From: Helicobacter didelphidarum
GTDB lineage: Bacteria; Campylobacterota; Campylobacteria; Campylobacterales; Helicobacteraceae
Direction: 5' to 3'
Assembly: GCF_003364195.1 (NCBI RefSeq)
Contig: NZ_NXLQ01000015.1
Location: forward strand, 1 to 54,284
Length of the DNA stretch: 54,284 bases
The position numbers and the translations under genes are program-made. Below the pieces are notes generated by a model, which did no database searches, was not told the DNA's origin, and saw only the letters and a list, made by a program, of their open reading frames with translations. Each line of letters begins with the position of its first letter. The first letter of the stretch is position 1. Of this stretch, positions 17,092-26,836 are shown piece after piece.

Positions 17092-19728
17092 TTAAAAAAG
17101 TGTGCGTTCATTAGTTTTTAAATGCCATTCACCTGTCTTATCGTCCTCATAATACGCAATATCTTGCAATATCTCTTTTATCATTTTGTTATTGGCTTGG
17201 ACTCCATTTTTAGAGAGAGGTATGATAGATAAAACTAATTCATCAAAACTCACTCCCTTTTTAGCTTCTTTAGCTCTGCCTAGTGCGGCTTTGACAAGGT
17301 ATTCTATGCGTTTTTCAAGCGGAATCGCATAGTTTGTAAAGCTCGCATTCACTCGCAAATGATATTTTTGATGTATATCAAGTTCAAATCTTTCATTAAT
17401 TGCTGGGATAAAGGTTTCAAATTTCCCCGCTATCAAGTCAAGGTAATTGTGATTCATTGATTTAATCACAAGACTATTCCATATTTCTTCCAAACTTGCC
17501 CCATTGTTTTCAACAATAATTTCTTCTATATCTTGAAACATACGTTCCATAATATCCATACCTACTGCAAGTTTAGCGCGAACTTTTGCATTATCGACTT
17601 TTTTGAAATAAATAATAATCTGTCCTTTTAAAACGCGTGTAGGATTCTGCACTTTTTTAAAACTCGCTTGTCCATTATCCTGCTGGACACTTCCTACATA
17701 TTCAAACCCCACATTTTCAGCACTATCTACCAAAGTCTGCCATAATTTTGGGTCTTGATGTTGGAATACAAAGGCAAGCCATCGGTTAAATTTCAGCACA
17801 CGGTGCATTTCTTGTAAAGATTTTTTCATCAAGTCATAATAATCATAGCGAGACTTTTCAAGACTTCCTTTCTCGATACATTCTTTTTCTCTAAGGCTAG
17901 AATCCACAGGTAAATCAAGCCACACATTCCACATCGTGCTTAAGTCTAAATATGGAATCTTCGCTCCATAAGGTGGGTCAGTGTAGATAAAATCAATACT
18001 TTCAGATTCTATCTCTGCCAAATGTGTTGCATCAGCTTGGAATATCTTATCGCCATTAGTTTTATTCTCTCTTGCATCAAGCTTCTTTAAATCCCCTCTT
18101 TGAGCTATCATCGCACCCTTAAAGTCTTTAATAACATTTTGTGTCGGGTGAAAATAAGCTGAATAAAAATAATCGCCTACGCAGTCTCTTAGCTCCTTTT
18201 TGCCCTTAATAATGCGTTTTATTTTGCCTTGAAAAATTTCTGCTATTTTGTGTTTGGCTGGGTCTGGGGCTATTCTATAACGATAATAGGCATAAATTCC
18301 GCTTACCCCACCCCCTCGTGGTGTCTCATGGAATGTCAAATTACACATTGTTAAGGTATTATAAAATGCTAAAAGGAGGGAATATCGAAGGTTTTTATTG
18401 CGGATTCTATGTTCTTTGCTCCCGCTTGGTGTCGTGTATTTGAAAATGAGCGTTCGTAAAATCGCAAGTTCAGCAAGTTGTCTTTTACTAAAAAGCCCTA
18501 GCACACTCTCTACATCACTTCCTTTTGGCAAAATCTCATCTTTGGGAAGCCATAATATTTTTTCTTGCTCACTTGCATTTGCGATTTCCCCAAATTCCTT
18601 ATCTATGGCATTGGGATAGTAGGCTGCATTTTTTAGAATCTGCCTTGCTTCTTTCTCATTGTGAGGTTTTAGATTCTCAAATTCTGCGATAATTTTTTCA
18701 CCCAAACTATCTAACTCACCTAAATCACATTCTGCACATAATGCCTTTGTCATAAAAATGCTTAGCGGATTTAAATCTGTGTGGATTCCAATGCGATTAT
18801 TCATCATCGCCTCAATAGCAGTAACGCCACTCCCACCAAACGAATCAAGGACAATATCGCCCTCATCGGTGAAGTTAAGAATATTTTTGGTAACGATGTC
18901 CCAACTCTGTCTCGTAAAATATGCAGTGCAACCAAAATATCGTGCTTTGGCTTGTTTTTGTGGATTAGAAATCGCTTGAGGCAGGGGGCGATTGAGATAC
19001 CATTCTTCGCTTTTTTTAGGCTTTGTGTGCTTCGTGCCAAGTATTTGTTTGAGAGATTCTAGCGGTGTTGTGAGATATTGTCTAAGGAGGGCAAGTGTAG
19101 AATCTTGTATATTTACATCTTTAGAATCTTCCTTGTTAGAATCTCGTTTTTTAGAATCTAGCTCATAAGGCAAATCAAGCTCACACAAAGGATTTTGCTC
19201 ATCGGTTTTAAAAAGTATAAATTTCAAGCCATTACACAGGGCATAATAGGGAGTTTTTATCTGCACAGCGTAGCTTAAGGCTTGTTTTTCACTATCAGAA
19301 TCTTTGTCTATATTGATATTTGGAGCTTTTGCATCAAGCACACAATGGGGCTTAGAATCCACATAGAGCGTATAATCAGGTATAAGATTTGCCTCAATTT
19401 TTTTGTTGCTTCCTATGATGATTTTTGCTTTTGTTGTTTTGGAAAGCTCCATTTCTAGCTTGTGTGCGTGAGATTGTGTATCGGTGTATTTTGTATTCGA
19501 TGTGTTTGCTTTAAAATCCTCTTTAGAATGTTGAGTTTTTATATCTTGAGATTCTGTATTCTTTTGAATTATAGAATCTTCTATATTTGTTTCTTTGGAT
19601 TTCTCTATCGCTGCACCTTTACTTTGAAACCCCATATTTTGAAGCAAGGGTGCAATGATAAATTCCCGCACAGAATCTTCTTTGAAGTTCTCATTTTTGA
19701 GGGCATTAAAATCGAAATCTAGATTCAT
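17092..19728 (-). CDS. Single-chain DNA methyltransferase with N-terminal restriction-nuclease-like domain
   Basis: An 878-residue protein. Residues 15-180 resemble the HsdR N-terminal nuclease fold, with PD at 117-118 and DAK at 132-134 (LIPDYTLYVDS...VLDAKAP), which matches a PD-(D/E)xK site. A polar insert at about 42-100 breaks the domain. The methyltransferase part has motif I LDSFGGSGVT (294-303) and motif IV TDPPYG (583-588), separated by nearly 280 residues. The order I then IV and the DPPY suggest an N6-adenine enzyme. The C-terminal 200 residues are unassigned and may recognise the target. No separate restriction gene is adjacent, so this could be a self-contained type II system or a methyltransferase with a dead nuclease. 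The start has AAGGA upstream. Confidence 0.85.
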   Translation of the reverse strand: MNLDFDFNALKNENFKEDSVREFIIAPLLQNMGFQSKGAAIEKSKETNIEDSIIQKNTESQDIKTQHSKEDFKANTSNTKYTDTQSHAHKLEMELSKTTKAKIIIGSNKKIEANLIPDYTLYVDSKPHCVLDAKAPNINIDKDSDSEKQALSYAVQIKTPYYALCNGLKFILFKTDEQNPLCELDLPYELDSKKRDSNKEDSKDVNIQDSTLALLRQYLTTPLESLKQILGTKHTKPKKSEEWYLNRPLPQAISNPQKQAKARYFGCTAYFTRQSWDIVTKNILNFTDEGDIVLDSFGGSGVTAIEAMMNNRIGIHTDLNPLSIFMTKALCAECDLGELDSLGEKIIAEFENLKPHNEKEARQILKNAAYYPNAIDKEFGEIANASEQEKILWLPKDEILPKGSDVESVLGLFSKRQLAELAILRTLIFKYTTPSGSKEHRIRNKNLRYSLLLAFYNTLTMCNLTFHETPRGGGVSGIYAYYRYRIAPDPAKHKIAEIFQGKIKRIIKGKKELRDCVGDYFYSAYFHPTQNVIKDFKGAMIAQRGDLKKLDARENKTNGDKIFQADATHLAEIESESIDFIYTDPPYGAKIPYLDLSTMWNVWLDLPVDSSLREKECIEKGSLEKSRYDYYDLMKKSLQEMHRVLKFNRWLAFVFQHQDPKLWQTLVDSAENVGFEYVGSVQQDNGQASFKKVQNPTRVLKGQIIIYFKKVDNAKVRAKLAVGMDIMERMFQDIEEIIVENNGASLEEIWNSLVIKSMNHNYLDLIAGKFETFIPAINERFELDIHQKYHLRVNASFTNYAIPLEKRIEYLVKAALGRAKEAKKGVSFDELVLSIIPLSKNGVQANNKMIKEILQDIAYYEDDKTGEWHLKTNERTLF

Positions 19729-19877
19729 ACCAATCCTTAACTATGTTATGCAAATATCTCAAGACTTTTATTTCACTCGTGAGGAATATAAAATAAAATT
19801 GCATTATAGCTTAAGCTATTTTGTTCTAAGTAAATATTCCTCATATTAAATCTAGTCATTAATTAAAAAAAATATTG

Positions 19878-19883
19878 TATAAT
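19878..19883 (+). promoter_or_regulatory. -10 box (TATAAT) for carB
   Basis: Perfect TATAAT after an A-rich stretch, 62 bp before the carB start codon. No -35 box and no recognisable attenuator in the leader. Confidence 0.6.
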
Positions 19884-19944
19884 CTTAATTACACTTGATT
19901 CAAAAAATTACAAAGCACTTTCTAAAATTCTAAAGGAATCTAAA

Positions 19945-22900
19945 ATGCCAACATCTAATAAGAATACACATGCCCAACATGACCAAAATTGTGTGGCAAT
20001 TACACCAAAACGCACAGATATTAAAACCATTTTATTGATTGGCTCAGGACCTATTGTCATTGGACAGGCATGTGAATTTGATTATAGTGGCACACAGGCG
20101 GCAAAGACGCTTAAAAGCTTAGGTTACAAAGTCGTGCTTATCAATTCAAATCCCGCTACGATAATGACAGACCCAGATTTTGCCCACCGCACTTACATCG
20201 AACCTATCACAGAGGAAATCATAGCTGATATTATCAAAAAAGAAAATGTCGATGCGATTTTGCCCACAATGGGCGGACAGACAGCATTGAATGTCGCTAT
20301 GAGTATGTATGAACGAGGTATGTTAGAGGGTATTGAGTTTTTAGGGGCGAAGCCAGAAGCGATAAAAAAAGGCGAGGATAGACAAGCATTCAAAGAAGCA
20401 ATGCTCAAAATCGGTATGGATTTGCCTAAGTCGCGTTATGCCTACACGGAGGAGGAGGCACTCGAGGCGGCAAAGGAGATAGGCTTCCCGCTCATTATCC
20501 GTGCAAGTTACACGCTTGCAGGTGGTGGCAGTGGCGTGGCTTATAATATTGATGAGTTTAAAGTAGTCGCTAGGACGGGCTTAGAGACAAGTCCTATCAA
20601 TGAGATTCTTATTGAAGAATCTTTGCTTGGGTGGAAAGAGTTTGAAATGGAGGTTATTCGCGACAAAAACGATAATTGTATCATCGTGTGCAGTATTGAG
20701 AATCTCGACCCTATGGGCGTGCATACGGGAGATTCTATCACCATCGCTCCAGCTCTCACACTTACAGATAAAGAATATCAGCGAATGCGTGATGCGAGTT
20801 TTAAAATCCTGCGAGAAATCGGCGTAGATACCGGCGGGAGCAATGTGCAATTTGCCATTAATCCGCAAAATGGGCGAATGACCGTGATTGAGATGAATCC
20901 ACGCGTTTCGCGTTCTTCCGCACTTGCCTCAAAAGCAACAGGCTATCCTATCGCAAAAGTCGCCACAATGCTTGCAGTGGGGTATAGCCTCGATGAAATC
21001 ACCAACGACATTACAGGCACACCGGCGAGTTTTGAGCCAAGTATTGATTATATTGTTACAAAGATTCCGCGATTTACTTTTGAGAAATTCCCACAAGCTG
21101 ATTCTACACTGACCACTTCGATGAAGTCTATCGGCGAGGTTATGGCGATTGGCGGGACATTCAAAGAGTCGTTGCAAAAGGCGTTATGTAGCCTAGAGAC
21201 AGGGCTTTTTGGCTTTAATAGAATCTCTACGGATTTAGAGCTTATCAAAAAAGAAATTCGTCGTCCAAACGCAAATCGCCTCCTTTATATCGCAGAGGGC
21301 TTCGGGCAGGGAATGAGTATTGATGAGGTGCATCAGCTTTGTAATATTGATAAGTGGTTTTTGAATGAGATACGCGAGATTATTGAGGCAGAAAATCTCA
21401 TCACAAGCGAGATTTTGCACCACGCAAAACTAATGAGAAAAATAAAAAGCTATGGATTTAGCGATAAAATGATAGCGTATTGGCTCAAAGAAAATGAGAA
21501 TCTTGAGATTTCAGAATCTGAAGTCTATCAAGCTAGACTTACATTAGGGATAAAGGCACGATACAATGAAGTCGATACTTGTGCGGCGGAATTCCCTAGT
21601 CTCACAAGCTATCTTTACTCAAGCATTGGGGATTTTGAGGAGGTAGATTCTCAATCTTGTGAGAATGCGATAAAGCAAACAAGCGATAACCTCTCTCATT
21701 CATCACAGGAAAGCAATAAATCCAAAGTGCTTATTATCGGCGGAGGACCAAATCGCATAGGGCAGGGCATTGAGTTTGATTATTGTTGCGTGCATGCGAG
21801 TTTTGCCTTGCGTGATTTGGGGGTGCAAAGCATTATGTATAATTGCAATCCCGAGACTGTGAGCACAGATTATGACACGAGCGATACGCTTTATTTTGAG
21901 CCTATTGATTTTGAGCATGTGCAATCTGTGATTGAACGCGAGAATCCACAAGGCATTATCGTGCATTTTGGCGGACAAACTCCGCTTAAACTTGCAAACT
22001 CTCTTACGAAAACTAACGCACAGATTATCGGCACGAGTGCGAGAGTTATTGATATTGCAGAGGATAGGGAGAAATTTGCGAAGTTTGTAGGTGATTTGGA
22101 GTTGCGACAACCCGAAAATGGCATTGCTTTTGAAAAAGAAAGTGCGTATAGTATCGCAAACAAAATTGGCTTCCCGGTGCTTGTGCGTCCGAGCTATGTG
22201 CTTGGCGGACGCGCGATGAGAATCGTCTATGATAATGAGGAGCTAAAGCTCTATATGGACGAGGTTTTAGCCGTGAGCGAAAGCTCTCCGGTGCTGATTG
22301 ATAAATTCCTTGATAGTGCGATAGAGCTTGATGTGGATTGTGTATGCGATGGGGAGCGGGTGTATATCGGTGGGATTATGGAGCATATCGAGGAAGCGGG
22401 GATACATAGTGGCGATAGTGCGAGTAGTCTGCCGACCTATAATATTGCTGAAAGTATGCTTGATGAAATTGCGCAAACAACGGCAAAAATCGCATTGAAG
22501 CTTGGTGTAATAGGGCTTATGAATGTGCAGTATGCGATATATAAGGGGAGCTTGTATCTTATTGAAGTTAATCCTCGTGCGAGTCGCACCGTGCCATTTG
22601 TGAGTAAGGCGACAGGAGTTCCACTTGCAAAAGTCGCTACGAGAGTGATGTGGAATCACAAGACAAGGGCAATGAGTGATGTGGCTTTGAGCGAGAATAG
22701 AGAATCTATCCTTGAAGAAGCTTTGAGATTCTATGATGTTTTCAAGAAAGTGGATTTTGCTCAAACAATATGGCAACCTAAGCGATTACACTATGTGAGC
22801 GTGAAGGAATCTGCTTTTCCATTTAATAAACTACCCGGCGCGGATTTGCTACTAGGACCAGAGATGAAAAGCACGGGCGAGGTAATGGGTATAGGGGAGA

Positions 22901-23448
22901 GTTTTGCCCTTGCTTTTGCCAAAAGCCAACTTGCGTGCAAGAATCCACTTCCACTCAAAGGAAAAATCTTTATTTCACTTCGTAATAGCGATAAAACTTC
23001 AGCGATTACTTTAGCAAAAGACTTTGTCGAGCTAGGTTTTGAGATTGTCGCTACGCTTGGCACACATAAAGTGATGAGTGATGCGGGGATAGAGGTTAAG
23101 TCTGTGCTGAAGGTAAGTGAGGGACGCCCGAATGTTAATGATATGATTACAAATCGTGAAATTGCAATGGTAATTAATACAACAACCACAAAGGATAAAC
23201 CAGATGCAAGACTTATTCGTGAGTCGGTTTTAAGGGCAAATATTCCATATTTTACAACAATTTCTGGTGCAAAAAGTGCACTCACAGCATTACAAGAGAT
23301 TCTCATTAATCGAAATACTGTGCAAGATTCTCAAGATACAAAAAGCCCTAATAACGCACAATCACATGGAGCTATAAGAGGAGAAAAAGGATATTCCCAT
23401 ACCATCGAATGTGCGAAAGCCTTACAAGATTATTTAGATAAATTTTAA
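19945..23448 (+). CDS. carB: Carbamoyl-phosphate synthase large subunit
   Basis: A 1167-residue CarB. With the small subunit CarA it makes carbamoyl phosphate from glutamine-derived ammonia, bicarbonate and two ATP, for arginine and pyrimidines. The two homologous ATP-grasp halves are plain: [20 protein letters not shown] near residue 30 and [19 protein letters not shown] near residue 595. Each half later has a metal-binding loop ([15 protein letters not shown] and [15 protein letters not shown]). The C-terminal MGS-like regulatory domain holds [18 protein letters not shown]. It is about 90 residues longer than E. coli CarB, from a polar N-terminal extension, a linker rich in Ser/Gln before the second half, and an insert near the C-terminus. 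carA is not in the window. Confidence 0.98.
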   Translation: MPTSNKNTHAQHDQNCVAITPKRTDIKTILLIGSGPIVIGQACEFDYSGTQAAKTLKSLGYKVVLINSNPATIMTDPDFAHRTYIEPITEEIIADIIKKENVDAILPTMGGQTALNVAMSMYERGMLEGIEFLGAKPEAIKKGEDRQAFKEAMLKIGMDLPKSRYAYTEEEALEAAKEIGFPLIIRASYTLAGGGSGVAYNIDEFKVVARTGLETSPINEILIEESLLGWKEFEMEVIRDKNDNCIIVCSIENLDPMGVHTGDSITIAPALTLTDKEYQRMRDASFKILREIGVDTGGSNVQFAINPQNGRMTVIEMNPRVSRSSALASKATGYPIAKVATMLAVGYSLDEITNDITGTPASFEPSIDYIVTKIPRFTFEKFPQADSTLTTSMKSIGEVMAIGGTFKESLQKALCSLETGLFGFNRISTDLELIKKEIRRPNANRLLYIAEGFGQGMSIDEVHQLCNIDKWFLNEIREIIEAENLITSEILHHAKLMRKIKSYGFSDKMIAYWLKENENLEISESEVYQARLTLGIKARYNEVDTCAAEFPSLTSYLYSSIGDFEEVDSQSCENAIKQTSDNLSHSSQESNKSKVLIIGGGPNRIGQGIEFDYCCVHASFALRDLGVQSIMYNCNPETVSTDYDTSDTLYFEPIDFEHVQSVIERENPQGIIVHFGGQTPLKLANSLTKTNAQIIGTSARVIDIAEDREKFAKFVGDLELRQPENGIAFEKESAYSIANKIGFPVLVRPSYVLGGRAMRIVYDNEELKLYMDEVLAVSESSPVLIDKFLDSAIELDVDCVCDGERVYIGGIMEHIEEAGIHSGDSASSLPTYNIAESMLDEIAQTTAKIALKLGVIGLMNVQYAIYKGSLYLIEVNPRASRTVPFVSKATGVPLAKVATRVMWNHKTRAMSDVALSENRESILEEALRFYDVFKKVDFAQTIWQPKRLHYVSVKESAFPFNKLPGADLLLGPEMKSTGEVMGIGESFALAFAKSQLACKNPLPLKGKIFISLRNSDKTSAITLAKDFVELGFEIVATLGTHKVMSDAGIEVKSVLKVSEGRPNVNDMITNREIAMVINTTTTKDKPDARLIRESVLRANIPYFTTISGAKSALTALQEILINRNTVQDSQDTKSPNNAQSHGAIRGEKGYSHTIECAKALQDYLDKF

Positions 23449-23544
23449 GAGTAACAATTTTTATTTTAGGTTCTATTTATAAATCCTTTTTATATGATGA
23501 AAAAATAGATTGAGTAGGTGGCGACAATAAAAAGGACTCTTAAT

Positions 23545-24165
23545 ATGATAAAATATTTATATCTTTATTTCATAGGCTTTTCATATTTATTTTTTAGTGC
23601 ATGTTCAATTAATCATGAAATACTTTCGCTGATTGAAAGTAAAAAAGTTGGTTTTATAAGTGATGGGAGCTATGTTTTACAAGATCCACCAAAGGATAAA
23701 GCACGCATTTATGTTTTTCGTGATAATAGTCCTGTTGGTTCTTATTTGGGGTATACATTACGCATTCAATATGATCCGGAACTTGATTCCAAAGGTCGTC
23801 CAGATTACCATAATTATCAAGATTCGCTAGGCTATATGGCTACTGCAAGAACATTTTATGCTGATATTTGGGTAGGACATAGAGTAGCTATTATGGCACG
23901 CACAGAGGCAACTTCTTATCTTGTTTTTACGCCTATGGAAGGACAAATTTATTGTATCAAGGGGAATATGAAAAATGGTTGGAGTATGCCTCGTCCAAAT
24001 ATTGTTTTTGTAGGAAAAAGAGCTTGTGAGGAAGCTTGGATTGATTATTTTAAAAGTGAAAATATTGACTTTCAGAATCAATGGAGAAAAGTATATAATG
24101 AACGAGGAGATAGGATTTTAAGCGAATCCCCATTTCCAACACAACAAGAAGATTCTGGCAATTAA
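23545..24165 (+). CDS. Putative lipoprotein, DUF2846-like
   Basis: A 206-residue protein with a lipoprotein signal: hydrophobic residues 4-17 and lipobox FFSAC with Cys20. The mature part begins with a polar linker, then DKARIYVFRDNSPVGSYLGYTLRI, which resembles the start of DUF2846-type domains (tentative). It is 97 bp after carB. ATG 23545 is chosen because AAGGA precedes it; an upstream in-frame GTG at 23518 would place that site inside the gene and spoil the signal peptide. Function unknown; likely anchored in the inner or outer membrane. Confidence 0.82.
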   Translation: MIKYLYLYFIGFSYLFFSACSINHEILSLIESKKVGFISDGSYVLQDPPKDKARIYVFRDNSPVGSYLGYTLRIQYDPELDSKGRPDYHNYQDSLGYMATARTFYADIWVGHRVAIMARTEATSYLVFTPMEGQIYCIKGNMKNGWSMPRPNIVFVGKRACEEAWIDYFKSENIDFQNQWRKVYNERGDRILSESPFPTQQEDSGN

Positions 24166-24388
24166 TATGGCTACAAATGATGATTTATTAATAATTTTTA
24201 CTCATTAGAAATTATTATATAAGATTTAAAGAATTTATTTTGAATATTTACAAAGAGTGAGTTGGATTAATTATTGTAATGTATAATAATATAGAATCTT
24301 TAGACTTACATCATATAAAAATACTATTTGGTTCTTATGTATTTTTAATTCCAATAATTATGCTAAATCAAATATGCTTGAGGTGTTG

Positions 24389-25252
24389 ATGATTAGTTTT
24401 TATAAATTCAATATTTTTTATTCTCTTGATAGAATTTTAATGAATACCGCTCAACGCAAAAGCCTTAAAGGTTCTAAACGTTTTTGTATGGAATTTTTAT
24501 ATTTTGGTATAAAGCAAGCTAGAGCATGTTTGTTTGCAGGATTATTTTTCATAGCTATATTTTGTGTGCCTCATGAAGGACTTTTTGGTTTTTATCGCTA
24601 TGATTTACTTTTAATTATAGCTCTTTTAATACAAGTTTTTATGGTATTTTCAAAACTTGAAAGCACTGATGAACTTAAAGCGATTTGTTTGTTTCATTTT
24701 CTGGGTTTTCTCCTTGAAACATTTAAAACTTCTGTGGTGCAATCTTGGGCTTATCCCGACTTTGCCTATAGTAAAATTTTTGGTGTGCCTTTATTTTCTG
24801 GTTTTATGTATGCAGCTGTGGGAAGTTATATTATTCAATCATGGAGACTTCTTGATATAAAAGTGCGTCATCATCCACCTTATCAACTTGCTATTTTTGT
24901 ATCGATGTTAATTTATTTAAACTTTTTTACTCATCATTATATAGGTGATTTTCGATATTATATTGCAAGTTTCTTGCTTGGGCTTTATGCAAGAAGTATG
25001 GTTCATTTTACACCCTTAGATAAAGAGAGGAAAATGCCTTTGCTTCTGTCATTTGCATTCGTGGGGTTTTTTATATGGTTAGCAGAAAATCTTGGTACAT
25101 TCTTTGGTATTTGGAAATACCCCCATCAGCTTGGTGCATGGGCTATTGTAAGTGTTGGAAAATGGGGTGCGTGGAGTTTAGTCATTGTGATGACTTTTAC
25201 AATAACCACTTTTTTAAAAGATATAAAAGCAAAAATTCACATTGCAAAATAA
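24389..25252 (+). CDS. DUF817 family integral membrane protein
   Basis: A 287-residue polytopic membrane protein with about eight hydrophobic helices after a basic N-terminus. The conserved stretches FHFLGFLLETFKTSVVQSW, FGVPLFSGFMYAAVGSYI and AENLGTFFGIWKYP are those of DUF817, a family without an established function. ATG 24389 is chosen over ATG 24374 because GAGG precedes it at normal spacing. A short stretch around the 5' end of this gene is repeated about 970 bp downstream (see 25370-25474). There is no conserved partner on either side. Confidence 0.88.
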   Translation: MISFYKFNIFYSLDRILMNTAQRKSLKGSKRFCMEFLYFGIKQARACLFAGLFFIAIFCVPHEGLFGFYRYDLLLIIALLIQVFMVFSKLESTDELKAICLFHFLGFLLETFKTSVVQSWAYPDFAYSKIFGVPLFSGFMYAAVGSYIIQSWRLLDIKVRHHPPYQLAIFVSMLIYLNFFTHHYIGDFRYYIASFLLGLYARSMVHFTPLDKERKMPLLLSFAFVGFFIWLAENLGTFFGIWKYPHQLGAWAIVSVGKWGAWSLVIVMTFTITTFLKDIKAKIHIAK

Positions 25253-25695
25253 AATAGAAATCTAAGAAAATATTTAACATTTTGTATGGTATTTATTATT
25301 AAATTGTGAATTTTTACTTTTATTTATATAAATGTTGTTAATTCTATGTGTTGTAATTTTAGGGTTTTTATGAAACAGATATATTTAATGTTTGTAAATT
25401 CAATATTTTTTACTCTTTCTGATAGAATCCCAATGTCTCAAAAATATAATCAATATCTTAAGTCATTGCAATAAAAGCTCCTACATTTATGTTAAATATT
25501 TTTTTATTTTATATCATTTATGGGATTCCTCGATAGGTTACAACAAGGTTAAGATATATAAAATTATTTTATAACTTGCAAACTAAAATAAAAAACTTTA
25601 AAAAATACAATTTTAATTCATTTTTTCTTTTAAAATTTGCTTAAATATGGTATCATACACAACACATTTTATTTTTCCTTTGAGGAGTTTTGATT
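25253..25695. other. Intergenic region with a repeated gene 5' end
   Basis: About 440 bp between the DUF817 gene and the repeat lipoprotein. It holds the small frame at 25370-25474 described separately and the lipoprotein promoter region, where TATCAT at about 25650 is a weak -10 candidate. No terminator hairpin was seen after the DUF817 gene. Confidence 0.45.
25370..25474 (+). CDS. Possible 34-residue hydrophobic peptide or gene remnant
   Basis: A small frame with AGGG five bases before the ATG and a hydrophobic centre, FVNSIFFTLSDRIPM. About 40 bp here match the start of the DUF817 gene (24402 onward) closely: both contain AAATTCAATATTTTTTA and then GATAGAAT followed by an in-frame ATG. 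It may be a decayed duplicate of that 5' end rather than a working peptide gene. Confidence 0.3.
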   Translation: MKQIYLMFVNSIFFTLSDRIPMSQKYNQYLKSLQ

Positions 25696-25980
25696 ATGAA
25701 AAAGTTTTTAATATTTGCATTTGTAGCAGGTTTAGCAGGTTTCTTTGTGGCTTGTGATGATAAAAAAGAGGCAAACAAACCTTCTGCTACTTCTACCGAG
25801 AAACCCGTAGCTACTGAAGCACCAGCGACTACTGAGCAACCAGTAGCAGAACCAGCTACTGACACATCTGCAGAACCGGCAGAACATAATCACGAAGGCA
25901 CTGAAGCACCAGCGACTACTGAGCAACCAGTAGCAGAACCAGCTACTGACACAACGACAGATAAAGCAGATAGCAAGTAG
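25696..25980 (+). CDS. Small repeat-containing lipoprotein (Thr/Ala/Pro/Glu-rich)
   Basis: A 94-residue predicted lipoprotein. The signal runs to lipobox FFVAC with Cys20. The mature part is unstructured and rich in Ala, Thr, Pro and Glu, with TEAPATTEQPVAEPATDT present twice. The two copies are exact at DNA level (54 bp) with a period of 87 bp, so copy number could change in frame by recombination or slippage. Such sequences are typical of extended surface spacers, and the short EHNH stretch between repeats could bind metal; both are guesses. The start has GAGGAG, and a strong hairpin terminator follows. The gene is probably monocistronic. Confidence 0.85.
   Translation: MKKFLIFAFVAGLAGFFVACDDKKEANKPSATSTEKPVATEAPATTEQPVAEPATDTSAEPAEHNHEGTEAPATTEQPVAEPATDTTTDKADSK
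25813..25953 (+). repeat. Two exact 54-bp direct repeats inside the lipoprotein gene
   Basis: Copies at 25813-25866 and 25900-25953 are identical over 54 bp, separated by 33 bp. The period of 87 bp equals 29 codons, so gain or loss of a unit keeps the frame. Confidence 0.95.
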
Positions 25981-26015
25981 TTGTCATTAATTTCTAGTTA
26001 AAATATTACTTACCT

Positions 26016-26046
26016 CCATCTTTTTAGCTGAAAAGATGGATTTTCT
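26016..26046 (+). terminator. Intrinsic terminator after the repeat lipoprotein
   Basis: A perfect 9-bp stem, CCATCTTTT (26016-26024) and AAAAGATGG (26031-26039), with a 6-nt loop, followed by ATTTTCT. It is the clearest protein-gene terminator in the window. Confidence 0.75.
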
Positions 26047-26111
26047 CCATGATACCCTTTTTAATTCTCTTGAATAATTTTTATCATAATTCATATTTTT
26101 AAGGATATTAT

Positions 26112-26695
26112 TTGCAAATAATGCAATTTGATACTCAAGCATATATACAACAGAAAGGTATTCTAAAATCTCTAGAAATGTTTGTTGACCTCTTATTACA
26201 TTGGGGGAAAGTTCATAACCTTAGTGGTGCAAAAGAAAAAGATTCTATTTGGAAACAAATCAAAGATAGTCTCTTGCCAATAAGCTTTTTACAAGATTTT
26301 CGCACTTGTATTGATATTGGTAGTGGGGCTGGTTTCCCGCTCTTATTTTAGCACTATGCTATCCAGAAAAGCATTTTTATTTACTTGAACCAAAAGCCAA
26401 AAAAGTAGCTTTTTTAGAAAGTGTGCGCCTTGCCCTTAGAATGGATAATATTGAAATTATAAAGGGGTTTTCTTATAATATTTGCAATATTAAAGCAGAT
26501 TTAATTACTTCACGAGCAGTTTGTGAGAGTTTAGTTTTAATACAAGGAAGCAAACATTTGCTCTTAAATGGCGGTTATTACCTCTTTTTTAAAGGTGCAA
26601 ACACATATACAGAATCTACATTGCTAAAAAATTTCCAATGTCAAACTTTTTCTTTTCCGCAACGTACCTTTATTTACGCAAGAGATAAGAGCTGA
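26112..26695 (+). pseudogene. rsmG: 16S rRNA m7G527 methyltransferase, frameshifted
   Basis: RsmG methylates N7 of G527 in 16S rRNA using S-adenosylmethionine. The first frame (26112-26351) has LLHWGKVHNLSGAKEKD and the cofactor loop CIDIGSGAGFP, then stops. The match resumes at once in the next frame with ALILALCYPEKHFYLLEPKAKKVAFLESVRLA and runs to the stop at 26695. One base is missing at about 26336-26338, where CCC should be CCCC. Restoring it gives a normal protein of about 194 residues. The start is best read as TTG 26112, since AAGGA lies at 26101-26105; the ATG at 26121 is too far from it. The shift may be real or a sequencing error in the short C run. Confidence 0.88.
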
Positions 26696-26836
26696 AATTC
26701 TGATTTGTCTCATATATTACTAAAATATATGGAATTAGATTTTGATAATATTTTTAAGAGTGAAATCTTAGATTTCGTTCTTTATAAAACTATTCTTGAA
26801 AATTAAAAATTCATTATAAAAACTATGATATTTTTA

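Noticed and set aside
23518-23544. GTG 23518 as start of the lipoprotein after carB
   Set aside because: The ribosome site AAGGA lies downstream of it, before ATG 23545, and the shorter form has a better signal peptide.
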